Source: JAFNAG01 sp963721405 (lineage in GTDB: Bacteria > Acidobacteriota > UBA6911). Taken from it: a stretch of DNA of 64,000 bases. The DNA lies in NCBI GenBank assembly GCA_963721405.1, contig CAVRJA010000014.1, positions 1,178,001 through 1,242,000 of the forward strand, given 5' to 3'. Positions 37,337 through 45,856 of the stretch are shown here, piece after piece. A model generated the notes under the pieces. It was not told the DNA's origin, made no database searches, and saw only the letters and a program-made list of their open reading frames with translations. The position numbers and the translations under genes are program-made. The stretch's first letter is position 1. Each line of letters opens with the position of its first letter.

Positions 37337-38064
37337 AGCACCTCCCGAGAATGGCCAATCCAGAGCATCAGAACTCCGGACCGGCTCCATCGCTTTCTCT
37401 GTTCCGCGTAGGCATGCACCAGGGTGCGCAACCCCAGTTTCTTCGCTTCCGAGCAGGCGGCCTGGATCTGCTCGGCGCTCAGGGTCTGGCCGCCGCCGTC
37501 GCGGATGCTCCTGGAGGCGAAGATCTTGATCAAGTCGGCCCCGTTCTCGGCCGTGCGCCGGACATAGTCGCGGATCTGGTCCGGGGTCATTTTCGCGCTG
37601 GTCAGCGCCGCCAGTGAGGTCAGGATCCTCGGCCCGGGCAGGACGCCGCGAGCGATCACGTCGCGCAGGTCCTTGTCGAGGCTGGAGCCGACGGATTGGA
37701 CCGTCGTGAAACCGGCCATCAGGGTGGCGAACGCATTCTCGGCCGCGCACGCCATCGTCAGCGTGGCGCTGTCCCGCGTGGCATAGCGCCCGTCGAGACC
37801 GAAGTGCCAATCCAGGTGGACATGTGTGTCGATCCAGCCCGGCATGAGGGTCAGTCCCTTCAGGTCGTAGGTGATTGTCGTGCCCGCCGATCCGGCGTCG
37901 ACCTTTGTTATGCGCCCGCCTTCAATCTGAACGGCGACGTTGCTCCGCATTCCCCCTTTGCCATCCAGCAGGGTGCCGGCTCGAATGACGACCGGTTTCT
38001 CCTGCGCGATGCCAAAGGAAGCCGCGACCAGCAGACCGCAGAAAATCCAGGTTGCAGACTTCAT
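37333..38064 (-). pseudogene. truncated amidohydrolase (imidazolonepropionase-like), C-terminal half missing
   Basis: About 243 residues with a signal peptide (WIFCGLLVAASFGIAQ), then IRAGTLLDGKGG, the metal pair HVH in GWIDTHVHLDWHFG, the usual Lys in LIKIFASRS and a His in TLVHAYAEQ. Family members run to more than 400 residues and need further His and Asp ligands, absent here. After HAYAEQ the sequence stops resembling the family and ends with TGA overlapping the M81 start. A shift to the next frame gives KAMEPVRSSDA, slightly more like the expected helix, so a frameshift plus deletion is likely. GGTGGGAGC before ATG 38064 is intact, so a short product may still be made. Confidence 0.72.
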
Positions 38065-38428
38065 TTGCTCCCACCTATAGCTTTCAGCAGCAGCGCCGCG
38101 CCGACCCTCAACCCGGAATACTGCCGTCCGGAGATTTTGCCACAGCGCACTCAATCAGGAGCGGCGTAAGTGAAGATCAGGATTGAACCACCCCAAAATA
38201 GGAGTTTCATGCGACCGTTGCAATCAATATTCCGCGCAGGCCGCCGGCAGTCTGCCGGATCACGGAAAGCATTGAAGGTGAATGCTTTCCTGAGGAGAGG
38301 TTTTTCGCCGAATTTGTGTAATCCGGCACCACCCGCGGCCAGAAAAGGGGGATAATAGTAAGACCGGGGTTGAAACTTAGCCTGGGCGAGGTCATCTGTA
38401 AAGACATCACTAGTCGAGGAGGGAGCTT
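38065..38428. other. intergenic region between divergent genes
   Basis: A 364-base gap. A small hairpin ccggcagtctgccgg lies near 38245. No gene or dispersed repeat is recognised. It must carry promoters for the amidohydrolase remnant-M81 unit and for the lipoprotein gene. Confidence 0.5.
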
Positions 38429-39301
38429 ATGTTTCGACGATTCGCAGTCATAGTTTCCGGATTACTACTCGTCGGCATCATTGCCTGCAGCCGGGATACG
38501 AGAGAACCCGCTCAGACGCAACAGCCGGCGGCCCAGCAACCTGCCGCCCAGCCTGCGGCAGCTCCGCCCGCCGAGCCCGCTCCCAGAGAAGCGGTTGCGC
38601 CGCCGCCCGCGGAACCAGCGAAGGCGGCCCCGCGCCGCGCATCGACCGCGCCCAAGCAGGCGAAAGCGGCGCCGAAAGCGGCTGAACTTCCCGTGAGCGC
38701 GGCAGGCGAAGCGAAGCCTGCTGCCGTGGTGCCCCCTGCTCCGAAGCCCCTCACGGAAGCGCAGCCCGCTGCACTGCCTCCGCCGGCCCCGAAAATAACC
38801 CTGATCCCCTCCGGCACGCGCTTTGAGATCCGCCTGGAGGCTCCAATAAGTTCAGCGGACAACAAGACCGGTGACATCTTCAGGGGAACTCTCGCCCAGG
38901 ACCTCGAAGTGGACGGCAAGGTTGTCGTCCCCAAGGGAAGCGCGGTGAAGGGGAAGATGATTGATGTTAAGCAGCCCGGGCGTGTGGAAGGGCGTGCCGC
39001 CATGTCAATTGCCCTGACCGAGATCGAAGTCGGCCAAACCGCCTATCCGATCCAGACGAATACACTTGCCTTCGAAGCCGAGAAGTCGACCAAGAAAGAC
39101 GCCACCAAGATCGGCATCGGGGCGGCGGCGGGAGCGATCATCGGGGCAATTGCCGGCGGCGGCAAAGGCGCGGCGATCGGGGCGGCAGTCGGCGGCGGCG
39201 CCGGCACAGCCACCGTTCTCGCCACCAAGGGAGACAACGTGAAGTTTGGAACGGAAGACAAGTTCAGCTTCGTGCTTCGCAGCGATCTCGGGATCAAGTG
39301 A
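38429..39301 (+). CDS. lipoprotein with Pro/Ala-rich linker and glycine-zipper segment
   Basis: 290 residues. A lipobox (LVGIIAC, Cys20) follows a short signal sequence, so the protein is lipid-anchored. Residues about 25-115 are a low-complexity Pro/Ala/Lys spacer long enough to cross part of the cell wall. Then comes a compact beta domain (LIPSGTRFEIRLEAPISSADNKTG to PKGSAVKGKMIDVKQ) and a Gly-rich zipper (GIGAAAGAIIGAIAGGG). This plan resembles other acidobacterial envelope lipoproteins, and I know no function. GAGGAGGGAGC precedes the ATG. A strong hairpin follows the stop. Confidence 0.82.
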   Translation: MFRRFAVIVSGLLLVGIIACSRDTREPAQTQQPAAQQPAAQPAAAPPAEPAPREAVAPPPAEPAKAAPRRASTAPKQAKAAPKAAELPVSAAGEAKPAAVVPPAPKPLTEAQPAALPPPAPKITLIPSGTRFEIRLEAPISSADNKTGDIFRGTLAQDLEVDGKVVVPKGSAVKGKMIDVKQPGRVEGRAAMSIALTEIEVGQTAYPIQTNTLAFEAEKSTKKDATKIGIGAAAGAIIGAIAGGGKGAAIGAAVGGGAGTATVLATKGDNVKFGTEDKFSFVLRSDLGIK

Positions 39302-39318
39302 GCCCCACCGGGCATCGG

Positions 39319-39345
39319 GGGACGATCGGCCTCACCGATCGTCCC
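39319..39345. terminator. strong hairpin after the lipoprotein gene
   Basis: An 11-base perfect stem, gggacgatcgg (39319-39329) and ccgatcgtccc (39335-39345), has a 5-base loop. No T run follows. It lies between convergent genes, so it may act in both directions. Confidence 0.6.
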
Positions 39346-39394
39346 TCGTCGCCTGCCTGCTTCGAGGCTGTTACCTGGCCTGCGCGGGGAAGAG

Positions 39395-41662
39395 TTATTT
39401 GCTTTCAATCGCGATGTCGCGCCAGTTGAGCCAATCGGCCACTGTGTTTCTGCCCTTGTCGTTGTAACATTTCAAGATCAGCTCCGCTTCCTCGTTCGCG
39501 AAGCGCTGCAGATCGACGCGTACCTCCCGCCACAGCAGGCTCCGTCTTGCCGGATCCACCGTCATGTGCTCGCGGTAGAGAACGTACTCACGCCCCTGCG
39601 AACGCAAAAGCGCTTCCGCCCAGCCTCCGTCCCCCTGATCGAACATCCAAGAGACATCGAATACCAGGCTTGAATTGGGTGCAAGTCGATGGAGCGGACT
39701 TACCACGGTCGAGCCGCCGACCTGGGTGAGTATGTCTTTTTCCGGAGTCGGGAAGAAAACGGGCGCGCCGGTCGGGGTTCCGAAATGTTCGTAGTCCGGA
39801 TAGTATTCGTCTCTGCTTACGCTGTACTGCAATCCCTCGAGTCCCTTTATGACGCGGGCTGCGTTTTCAGCGTGCCTTCCCCTGTAGTAGCCGGTCACGT
39901 CGGTGAAACGTCCGTTCATGTACTGCAAAATCCAGATGTCCTCTCGTGCGCGATAGTCTTCCGGCAGCCGGGCGCCTTCGTCCGCGATCGACATTTGCAC
40001 ATATTCCGCGAAGGTCTTCCTGCCCCCCGCGGGTTCCTTCTCCAGAAGTGGGGCTGCCTTTCCTTCGGCGGTGGGCAGCAGGAAAAGAGTCATCTTGCCG
40101 CCGGTCCTGAAAAATCCGGTGACGTCGTAAAGATGCCCGTCGAGGTACTGAAGCACGAACACATCGGACCGATTCCCTAGATTGTCCGGGAGCCGCTCCC
40201 CCTTATGGCCGAACTTTGCCTGGACACGAGTGCCCGGGTAGTACAACTCGAACAGCTCCCCGCGGTCTATGGGCGGCGAAGAAAGCAGTCCCGAGATATG
40301 CTCGTCGAACGCCGGAAGAAAGAAGAGCGTGGCGTTCGGCGGGAGAGTCGGGTGCTGCGCCCGAAAGTCCCTTAGACAGCCCTGCAACACATCCGACTGG
40401 AATGCCGAATCCGAGGAAACGATATAGCTTCGGGTCTGAACCGAAGACGATATCAGAACCGGGACCAGCAGGAGTCCCGCGAAAACCGGCCCGGCAATCG
40501 TCCGGAGCTTCGCCGGCACAAGGGTTCGCATGCTATCGACAAATGCGCCGAACGCGAGCGCAAGCCCCAACAAGGGGAGATACAGGTACCATTTTGCCAG
40601 GCGGCTCGACAAGAGCAGGGAGGGTACGTTGAGCCCGGCGAACCAGATGATCCCCATCCATTCAATGACCGACAGCTTGATGCGGCGGCGCAGGATGTCG
40701 AACCCCCAAATCAGGAGCACGAAACCCATGGCGGCGAGTGCCAGAGCGCGATTTCTGGCAGGATTGGCGATGCTCAGCGCATCAGGGAGGTTCAGGGCCC
40801 AATAAAGGTACTTGGCCTTTGCCAGCGGATTCGACCACGGGTCGATATTGTAGGCTGCCTGAGTGCCTTGGGAATAGATCAGCCCGGCGCGAAACCAGTG
40901 CACGAACAGAATTGCGAAGGCGAACGAGATGATGAGCGCAACGGCCGTCAGCGGAAATGTCTTGCGGAAGGCCTGTACGATCCGCCTTGCCGAGGCCGGG
41001 TCCCCGGAAGCGCGCAGTTCCGCCAGACCGAGGCAAATCCACAAAGCGAGGGGAAACGTGGTCGCCGCTTCCTTTGTGAGCAGCGTGAGCACGAAAAACA
41101 CGATCGAAGCCGCCTGCAGCGTGCGGGATCTCCGCAGGCTTCCCTCGACGCCAAGCAGGAGCGAACTCAGGAGAAGGAATCCGAGGAGAAAGTCCGAGAG
41201 GTAGGTGATGTCGTAGGTGATCCACCCGGCCACCGCGTGCAGGCCCCAAAATCCTGCGGCCGCGAAGGCGGCGGCGGACGATGCCAGAATCCGCTTTGCC
41301 AGGAAATAGAAAAGCAGCGTGTTCACCACGTGGAAAACGATCGGGATCCAATGATACGGGTGCGGATCCACGCCGAGGAATGGCCGGACGAGGGCTATGA
41401 ACCCGAGGTTCAGAGGGCGGTAAGAACTCTCATCGGAAGGGCCCAGCAGAAAAGAAAGGAACTGCCCCCACGAACGGGGCACGTGTATCATGTAGAAGAG
41501 GCTGTCGTGGGTGAAGAACTTGCGGAATGCCCCCGAGAAAAGCCACAATTCGGCAACAACGAGGATTGCCAGGGCAATCGTTTCGATGCCGGCAAACTCC
41601 CGGGGATGGAGGGACTTATCAGCGGCTGGTTGCGCCAGTTTAGAACGAAATCGATTTGTCAC
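39395..41662 (-). CDS. large polytopic GT-C-like membrane protein with internal LQY-DVTG repeat
   Basis: 755 residues. The first about 400 are membrane helices with luminal motifs of the GT-C/TMTC kind: FTHDSLFYM, then SSYRPLNL, then HVVNTLLFYFLAKRIL. The C-terminal third is periplasmic. It contains two copies of a short motif, DVFVLQYLDGHLYDVTGFFR and IWILQYMNGRFTDVTGYYR, about 75 residues apart. It ends in a jelly-roll-like domain (SLVFDVSWMFDQGDGG to WLNWRDIAI). A lipid-linked sugar transferase or surface-glycan enzyme is plausible. Starts with GTG at 41662. It opens the glycan island and diverges from the next gene. Confidence 0.65.
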   Translation of the reverse strand: MTNRFRSKLAQPAADKSLHPREFAGIETIALAILVVAELWLFSGAFRKFFTHDSLFYMIHVPRSWGQFLSFLLGPSDESSYRPLNLGFIALVRPFLGVDPHPYHWIPIVFHVVNTLLFYFLAKRILASSAAAFAAAGFWGLHAVAGWITYDITYLSDFLLGFLLLSSLLLGVEGSLRRSRTLQAASIVFFVLTLLTKEAATTFPLALWICLGLAELRASGDPASARRIVQAFRKTFPLTAVALIISFAFAILFVHWFRAGLIYSQGTQAAYNIDPWSNPLAKAKYLYWALNLPDALSIANPARNRALALAAMGFVLLIWGFDILRRRIKLSVIEWMGIIWFAGLNVPSLLLSSRLAKWYLYLPLLGLALAFGAFVDSMRTLVPAKLRTIAGPVFAGLLLVPVLISSSVQTRSYIVSSDSAFQSDVLQGCLRDFRAQHPTLPPNATLFFLPAFDEHISGLLSSPPIDRGELFELYYPGTRVQAKFGHKGERLPDNLGNRSDVFVLQYLDGHLYDVTGFFRTGGKMTLFLLPTAEGKAAPLLEKEPAGGRKTFAEYVQMSIADEGARLPEDYRAREDIWILQYMNGRFTDVTGYYRGRHAENAARVIKGLEGLQYSVSRDEYYPDYEHFGTPTGAPVFFPTPEKDILTQVGGSTVVSPLHRLAPNSSLVFDVSWMFDQGDGGWAEALLRSQGREYVLYREHMTVDPARRSLLWREVRVDLQRFANEEAELILKCYNDKGRNTVADWLNWRDIAIESK

Positions 41663-41806
41663 GCGACCCCGGCACCCATCCGCTGCCCGACCCGGAGCAG
41701 GCCCTCTGAGGTTAAGAACGCTCTAATTTTATTACCTTTGTCCGGCGTATTATGTTAAAAAAACGATGAAAATCAGCAACAATTTTCCCGGTTCGGGGTT
41801 TTAAAG

Positions 41807-42592
41807 ATGAATGGGCGCCCGTATTCCATCTCCGCGTTCTTTCCAGCCTACAACGATGTCGGCTCCATCGGCAAGATCATCCACACGATGGCCTGGCTGT
41901 TGCCAAGACTGACCGATAACTTCGAGATCGTGGTGGTGAACGATGGGTCGGTCGACGGGACGGGGGATCTGCTGCGCACGCTGGCGACGGAATATCCGTT
42001 TCTCAAAGTCATCCACCATGGCGTCAACCGGGGGTACGGCGCCGCCCTGATCACCGGATTCGCCAACTGCTCGAAGGACCTGATCTTCTACACCGATGGG
42101 GACGGCCAGTACGATGTGGAGGAGTTGCCCCTCCTGCTCGGTGTATTCGGTGAACAGGTGGATCTCGCCAACGGATACAAGATCACGCGATCCGATCCGA
42201 GGCACCGGATCATTGCCGGTGGCGTCTATCAGCGTCTGATGAGGGTGCTGTTTCATCTGAAGGTCCGGGACCCGGACTGCGATTTCCGGCTGTTCCGCCG
42301 GGGGCTTTTGGCACACACCCAGCTGACCTGTGACAGCGGTGTGATTTGTGTCGAAATGATGAAGAGGTTTCAGGATAGCGGCTGTCGGACCATCGAAATC
42401 CCGGTGCATCATTACCACCGGTATCACGGAAGCAGCCAGTTTTTCCGGTTCAGGCACCTGCGCAGGGTTTTTGTTCAGCTGATCGGCGCCTGGTGGAAAC
42501 TGGTGGTGCGCCCCATCTTTTCGCGCCCTTCGCCCGTGGCTGATTTGAAAGTCAAAGTGCCGAAGGCCGGTGTTCCCGGCCAATCCCTGTGA
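41807..42592 (+). CDS. dolichol/undecaprenyl-phosphate mannose synthase-like GT2
   Basis: 261 residues in the GT2 DPM1/DPG family. It reads ISAFFPAYNDVGSIG, then VVVNDGSVDGTGDLL, VNRGYGAALITGF, then the DXD site in YTDGDGQYD, and DFRLFRR. It lacks C-terminal membrane helices, like single-domain polyprenyl-phosphate hexose synthases. It would charge a lipid carrier with a hexose, the donor type used by GT-C enzymes such as the large membrane proteins nearby. The upstream gap is A+T-rich (41720-41806), with a TATTAT at 41748 that may be its promoter. Confidence 0.85.
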   Translation: MNGRPYSISAFFPAYNDVGSIGKIIHTMAWLLPRLTDNFEIVVVNDGSVDGTGDLLRTLATEYPFLKVIHHGVNRGYGAALITGFANCSKDLIFYTDGDGQYDVEELPLLLGVFGEQVDLANGYKITRSDPRHRIIAGGVYQRLMRVLFHLKVRDPDCDFRLFRRGLLAHTQLTCDSGVICVEMMKRFQDSGCRTIEIPVHHYHRYHGSSQFFRFRHLRRVFVQLIGAWWKLVVRPIFSRPSPVADLKVKVPKAGVPGQSL

Positions 42593-42657
42593 TGCTGCCG
42601 CCAGGCAGGCGGAACCGGGCGCATATGGAAGTCCTCCCTGGCTACACATATTGAGCG

Positions 42658-43668
42658 ATGGTGATGATGGACAGGCTGCCCGCCTATGACCATAAAACAG
42701 TCCTCATTACTGGGGGCCTCGGTTTTATCGGCAGTAACATGGCGCATCGCCTGGCTGCGTGCAGCCGGGCGAAAATCCGCATTGTGGATTCACTTCATCC
42801 CGCTTGCGGTGGAAACCCCTGGAACCTGGACGGAATCGTCAGGCCCGCTGAAGTCCACACATTCGACATGCGGGATGCTGCGAAATTGCGCGAAACCGTC
42901 CGCGACGTGGACGTCGTTTTCAATCTCGCCGGCCAAATCAGTCACATCGATTCGATGCACCATCCCTTACAGGATCTCCAGGCAAACGCCGAAGCGCATC
43001 TCAGCCTTCTGGAAACCTGTCGCGCCCACAACCCGCGCGCTCGCGTAGTTTTCAGCAGCACGAGGCAGTGCTACGGCCGGCCGCAACGCCTGCCGGTGGA
43101 TGAGGAGCATCCGATCCTGCCGCTCGACATCAACGGCGTAAACAAATATGCAGGGGAGTCGTATCACCGGATCTACCGGCAGGCGCATGGGCTGGAGACC
43201 TGCTCCTTGCGCCTGACCAACACCTATGGCCCCCGCCAGCTCATCCGGCATTCCCGCCAGGGGTTTATCGGATGGTTCATCCATCAGATCCTCTGTGATG
43301 ACGAGATCGTACTCTTCGGCGGTGGAACTCAGATCCGGGATTTGACCTATGTCGATTGCGTTGTCGACGCGCTCTTGCTTGCCGGCTCACACCCGGACGC
43401 GCCCGGCCGGGTCTACAACCTGGCGGGACCGCAGCCGGTGTCCTTGCTGGAAATCGTCGAGATGATGATTGCGATTTCCGGCAAGGGGCGATATCGCATC
43501 GCGCCCTTTCCGGAAGAGCACCGCAGGATTGACATCGGCAGCTATTACGGCTCCTCAGCCCGCATTCAAGCGGAATTGGACTGGCGCCCCCGGGTTGAAT
43601 TGCGCGAAGGCCTGTCGCGCACGCTGGAGTTTTTCGAGAAGCGCCGGCACATGTACCTGAAGGCATGA
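42658..43668 (+). CDS. SDR-type NAD-dependent nucleotide-sugar epimerase/dehydratase
   Basis: 336 residues with an extended SDR fold. It has GGLGFIGSN for NAD, then VVFNLAGQ, VVFSSTRQCYG and VYNLAGPQPVSLLE. The active-site YxxxK is changed: the motif reads NGVNKYAGE, so Asn stands where the catalytic Tyr is expected while Lys is kept. I recall a subgroup of sugar epimerases with the same STRQ...NGxNK pattern, so this is a feature of a subfamily, not a chance mutation. It is the first of three closely spaced genes with the aminotransferase and the methyltransferase. Substrate unknown. Confidence 0.83.
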   Translation: MVMMDRLPAYDHKTVLITGGLGFIGSNMAHRLAACSRAKIRIVDSLHPACGGNPWNLDGIVRPAEVHTFDMRDAAKLRETVRDVDVVFNLAGQISHIDSMHHPLQDLQANAEAHLSLLETCRAHNPRARVVFSSTRQCYGRPQRLPVDEEHPILPLDINGVNKYAGESYHRIYRQAHGLETCSLRLTNTYGPRQLIRHSRQGFIGWFIHQILCDDEIVLFGGGTQIRDLTYVDCVVDALLLAGSHPDAPGRVYNLAGPQPVSLLEIVEMMIAISGKGRYRIAPFPEEHRRIDIGSYYGSSARIQAELDWRPRVELREGLSRTLEFFEKRRHMYLKA

Positions 43669-44786
43669 GAGCCATGCGCGTCCCTTTTCTCGAGCTCAAG
43701 CGCGAGTCTGAACGGCACCGGACCGAACTGGAGCGGGCCATCGCCCGGGTCCTGGAGCGGGGCTGGTACATCCTCGGTCCCGAACTGGAGGCGCTGGAGC
43801 AGGAGTTTGCCCGCTACCTCAACGTTCCGTTCGCCGCCGGCGTCGGTTCCGGCACCGACGCCCTCAGCCTGGCGCTCGAAGCCTCGGAAGCGGTTCGCCC
43901 CGGGGAGGGAGACGAGGTCGTCACTTCCGTCCTGTCGGCAGCCTTCAGCGCCCTGGCCATCCTCCGGGCGGGCGCGATTCCCCGCTTTGCGGACATCGAT
44001 CCTGCGACGCTCCAGATCGATCCCCGCTGCATTGAGACATGCTTAGGGGAGCGGACCCGCGCTATTCTCCCGGTCCACCTCTACGGGCACGCCTGCGATA
44101 TGCGGCAGATTGGCGAACTGGCGCGGCGCCACCGATTGATCGTCATCGAAGACGCCTGCCAGGCGCACGGCTCCCGGCTGGATGGAAACGCCCTCGGCAC
44201 CCTCGGCCTTGCCGCCGGCTTCAGCTTCTATCCGACCAAAAACCTCGGCGCCCTCGGCGATGCCGGAATGGTGGTGACCAGCGACGAAGAAATCTGCCGG
44301 CGCGTGAGAAAACTCCGGCACGGCGGGCAGAGCCGCACCTATTACCATGAATTGCCGGGCTGCAACTCGCGTCTCGACGAGATCCAGGCTGCCGTGCTCC
44401 GACTCAAACTGGAAATCCTGGAAGCGGGGAACGACACGCGTAGACGCATGGCGCGCGCGTACGACGAAGCCTTTGCAGACCTGGAGCTCGAATTGCTGCC
44501 GGTGCGGCCTGCGCTCGAACCCAATCGCCACCTCTACCCGGTGCGCACGCCGCGGAGGGAAGAGTTGCGCCGTTATCTGTCGGACCACGGTATCGAGACT
44601 CTGGTACACTACCTCGTTCCGCTGTCCCGGCAGCCGGCACTGTCACGCTTCGTTCTTCCGGGACAGGAGTTTCCGGTCGCGGAAAGAGCCGCGCGCGAGG
44701 TCTTCTCGCTGCCGCTCAATCCGGAGCTCACCGGGACCGAGCAGCGGTTCGTCATCGAGACCGTGCGCCGGTTCTTCCAGAAGTAG
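43665..44786 (+). CDS. DegT/DnrJ/EryC1-family sugar aminotransferase
   Basis: 373 residues of a PLP enzyme. Signatures are VPFLELKRE at the start, GWYILGPELEALEQEFA, GVGSGTDAL, VIEDACQAHGS and the PLP Lys in SFYPTKNLGALGDAG. RLDEIQAAVLRLKL is the usual dimer-contact helix. It transfers an amino group to a keto-sugar nucleotide, probably the product of the epimerase/dehydratase just upstream, whose stop overlaps its start (ATGA). It adds an amino sugar to the island's product. Confidence 0.92.
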   Translation: MRAMRVPFLELKRESERHRTELERAIARVLERGWYILGPELEALEQEFARYLNVPFAAGVGSGTDALSLALEASEAVRPGEGDEVVTSVLSAAFSALAILRAGAIPRFADIDPATLQIDPRCIETCLGERTRAILPVHLYGHACDMRQIGELARRHRLIVIEDACQAHGSRLDGNALGTLGLAAGFSFYPTKNLGALGDAGMVVTSDEEICRRVRKLRHGGQSRTYYHELPGCNSRLDEIQAAVLRLKLEILEAGNDTRRRMARAYDEAFADLELELLPVRPALEPNRHLYPVRTPRREELRRYLSDHGIETLVHYLVPLSRQPALSRFVLPGQEFPVAERAAREVFSLPLNPELTGTEQRFVIETVRRFFQK

Positions 44787-44789
44787 ACT

Positions 44790-45551
44790 ATGGACGATCA
44801 AGAATACCTCCACATGTACGAGGAGGAGGACCGCCACTGGTGGTACGCGGGGATGCGAGCTGTCGTTCTTTCTCTTTTGCCGCCGTCCTCGCTGCCCCGT
44901 GTTCCGCAAGTACTGGACGCCGGCTGCGGCACGGGCTATGCCATGGGATGGTTCCGGGAGCACTACGGCGCCCGCGTGACGGGAGTCGATTGCCATGCTC
45001 ACGGTTTGAGTTTCTGCCGGGGCCGGGGGGAGCGGGATCTGGTGCGTGCCGACGTGGCGGTGCTCCCATTCAGCGGAGAGTGCTTCGACCTGGTTGTTTC
45101 CTTCGATGTCCTATCCGAGGTGGAGGACGACAATTCCCGTGTCCTGGCTTTGCGCGAGTGCATTCGGGTGCTGAGACCAGAGGGAAGGATCATCGTGCGC
45201 GTGCCGGCCTATGAGTGGCTCCGGAGCAGCCACGATGCCGGGGTTTCCACAAGGCACCGTTACGGCGAGAGGGAACTCCGCGGCCTCTTGCTCGATTGCG
45301 GATTCCGGCCATTGCGCGTAACCTATGCCAACAGTCTGCTTTTTCCTGGAGCAGCCGTCTGGCGGCTGTGCAAGAGGGCCGGCCTGGCTCCCGCCGGATC
45401 CGACGTCCGCCCGGCAACGCGGGGAGCCGGGTGGATGAACCGATCCCTGCTGGCGATTCTCGAGGCCGAGGCGGCTATGCTCCGCGGCGCCAGGTTCCGG
45501 TTCCCCTTCGGCCTTTCCATCTTTGCTGTGGCACAAAAACCCGGCCGCTGA
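44790..45551 (+). CDS. class I SAM-dependent methyltransferase
   Basis: 253 residues. SAM site VLDAGCGTGYAMGWF, acidic loop GVDCHAHGL, then RADVAVLPFSGECFDLVVSFDVL and LRPEGRIIVRVPAYEWL. The N-terminus, MDDQEYLHMYEEEDRHWWY, is the kind found in methyltransferases of O-antigen clusters. It starts three bases after the aminotransferase stop, so the three genes are one operon. It could methylate a sugar or the glycan chain end. Hexamer element copy 3 begins 33 bases after its stop. Confidence 0.88.
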   Translation: MDDQEYLHMYEEEDRHWWYAGMRAVVLSLLPPSSLPRVPQVLDAGCGTGYAMGWFREHYGARVTGVDCHAHGLSFCRGRGERDLVRADVAVLPFSGECFDLVVSFDVLSEVEDDNSRVLALRECIRVLRPEGRIIVRVPAYEWLRSSHDAGVSTRHRYGERELRGLLLDCGFRPLRVTYANSLLFPGAAVWRLCKRAGLAPAGSDVRPATRGAGWMNRSLLAILEAEAAMLRGARFRFPFGLSIFAVAQKPGR

Positions 45552-45583
45552 TTCCTGGAGCTGCGAATCAGCCCCTCGGCAGT

Positions 45584-45719
45584 TCCTGGACCTGGACCTG
45601 GACCTGGACCTCGACGTGGACCTGGACGTAGACCCGAAGTATTGCTTTCAAGGATGTGCAACTGGAAAAGCGCCGTCCAGGTCTAGGTCTACGTCCAGGT
45701 CCAAGTCCAGGTCCAAGTC
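45584..45719. repeat. hexamer-repeat inverted element, copy 3 (best preserved)
   Basis: The left arm (45584-45634) is eight near-perfect units of TGGACC/TGGACG. The right arm (45674-45719) is seven to eight units of GGTCCA/AGTCCA. The arms are complementary over more than 40 bases and the loop is only 39 bases. Either arm translates as alternating dipeptides in every frame (WTWTWT, LDLDLD on one strand; SRSRSK on the other), which would make false genes in annotation. Confidence 0.9.
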
Positions 45720-45766
45720 GAAAGTCGGATTGGGGTAAGAAGGGTTTGTTGGTCCATTCGCTCCGC

Positions 45767-45801
45767 TGCCCCTTGACCCCCATGTCCCGTTGCCCCTAAA
45801 G
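45767..45801. repeat. short degenerate period-7 array
   Basis: Units tgcccct, tgacccc, catgtcc, cgttgcc and cct, with 7-8 base spacing. It lies between hexamer element copy 3 and the GT4 gene. Same style as 65-127, and on the opposite strand as 61758-61792. Confidence 0.45.
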
Positions 45802-45856
45802 TTGGCGGGCGGAACAAGACGATGAGCGGCAAGCCTGAGATTGGATCAGCGGAAAA

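Noticed and set aside
37337..37810. N-terminal extension of the M81 peptidase into the amidohydrolase region
   Set aside because: Arg-rich, low-complexity translation with no family match. The signal peptide and ribosome site place the start at 37336.
43665..45551. Horizontal transfer of the sugar gene block
   Set aside because: Base composition and codon use look like the surroundings and no mobile genes flank it. There is no positive evidence in the sequence.
45523..45738. Open frames with LDLDLD, WTWTWT or SRSRSK strings around copy 3
   Set aside because: All frames of a six-base repeat stay open and give dipeptide repeats. This is an artefact of the repeat, not a gene.
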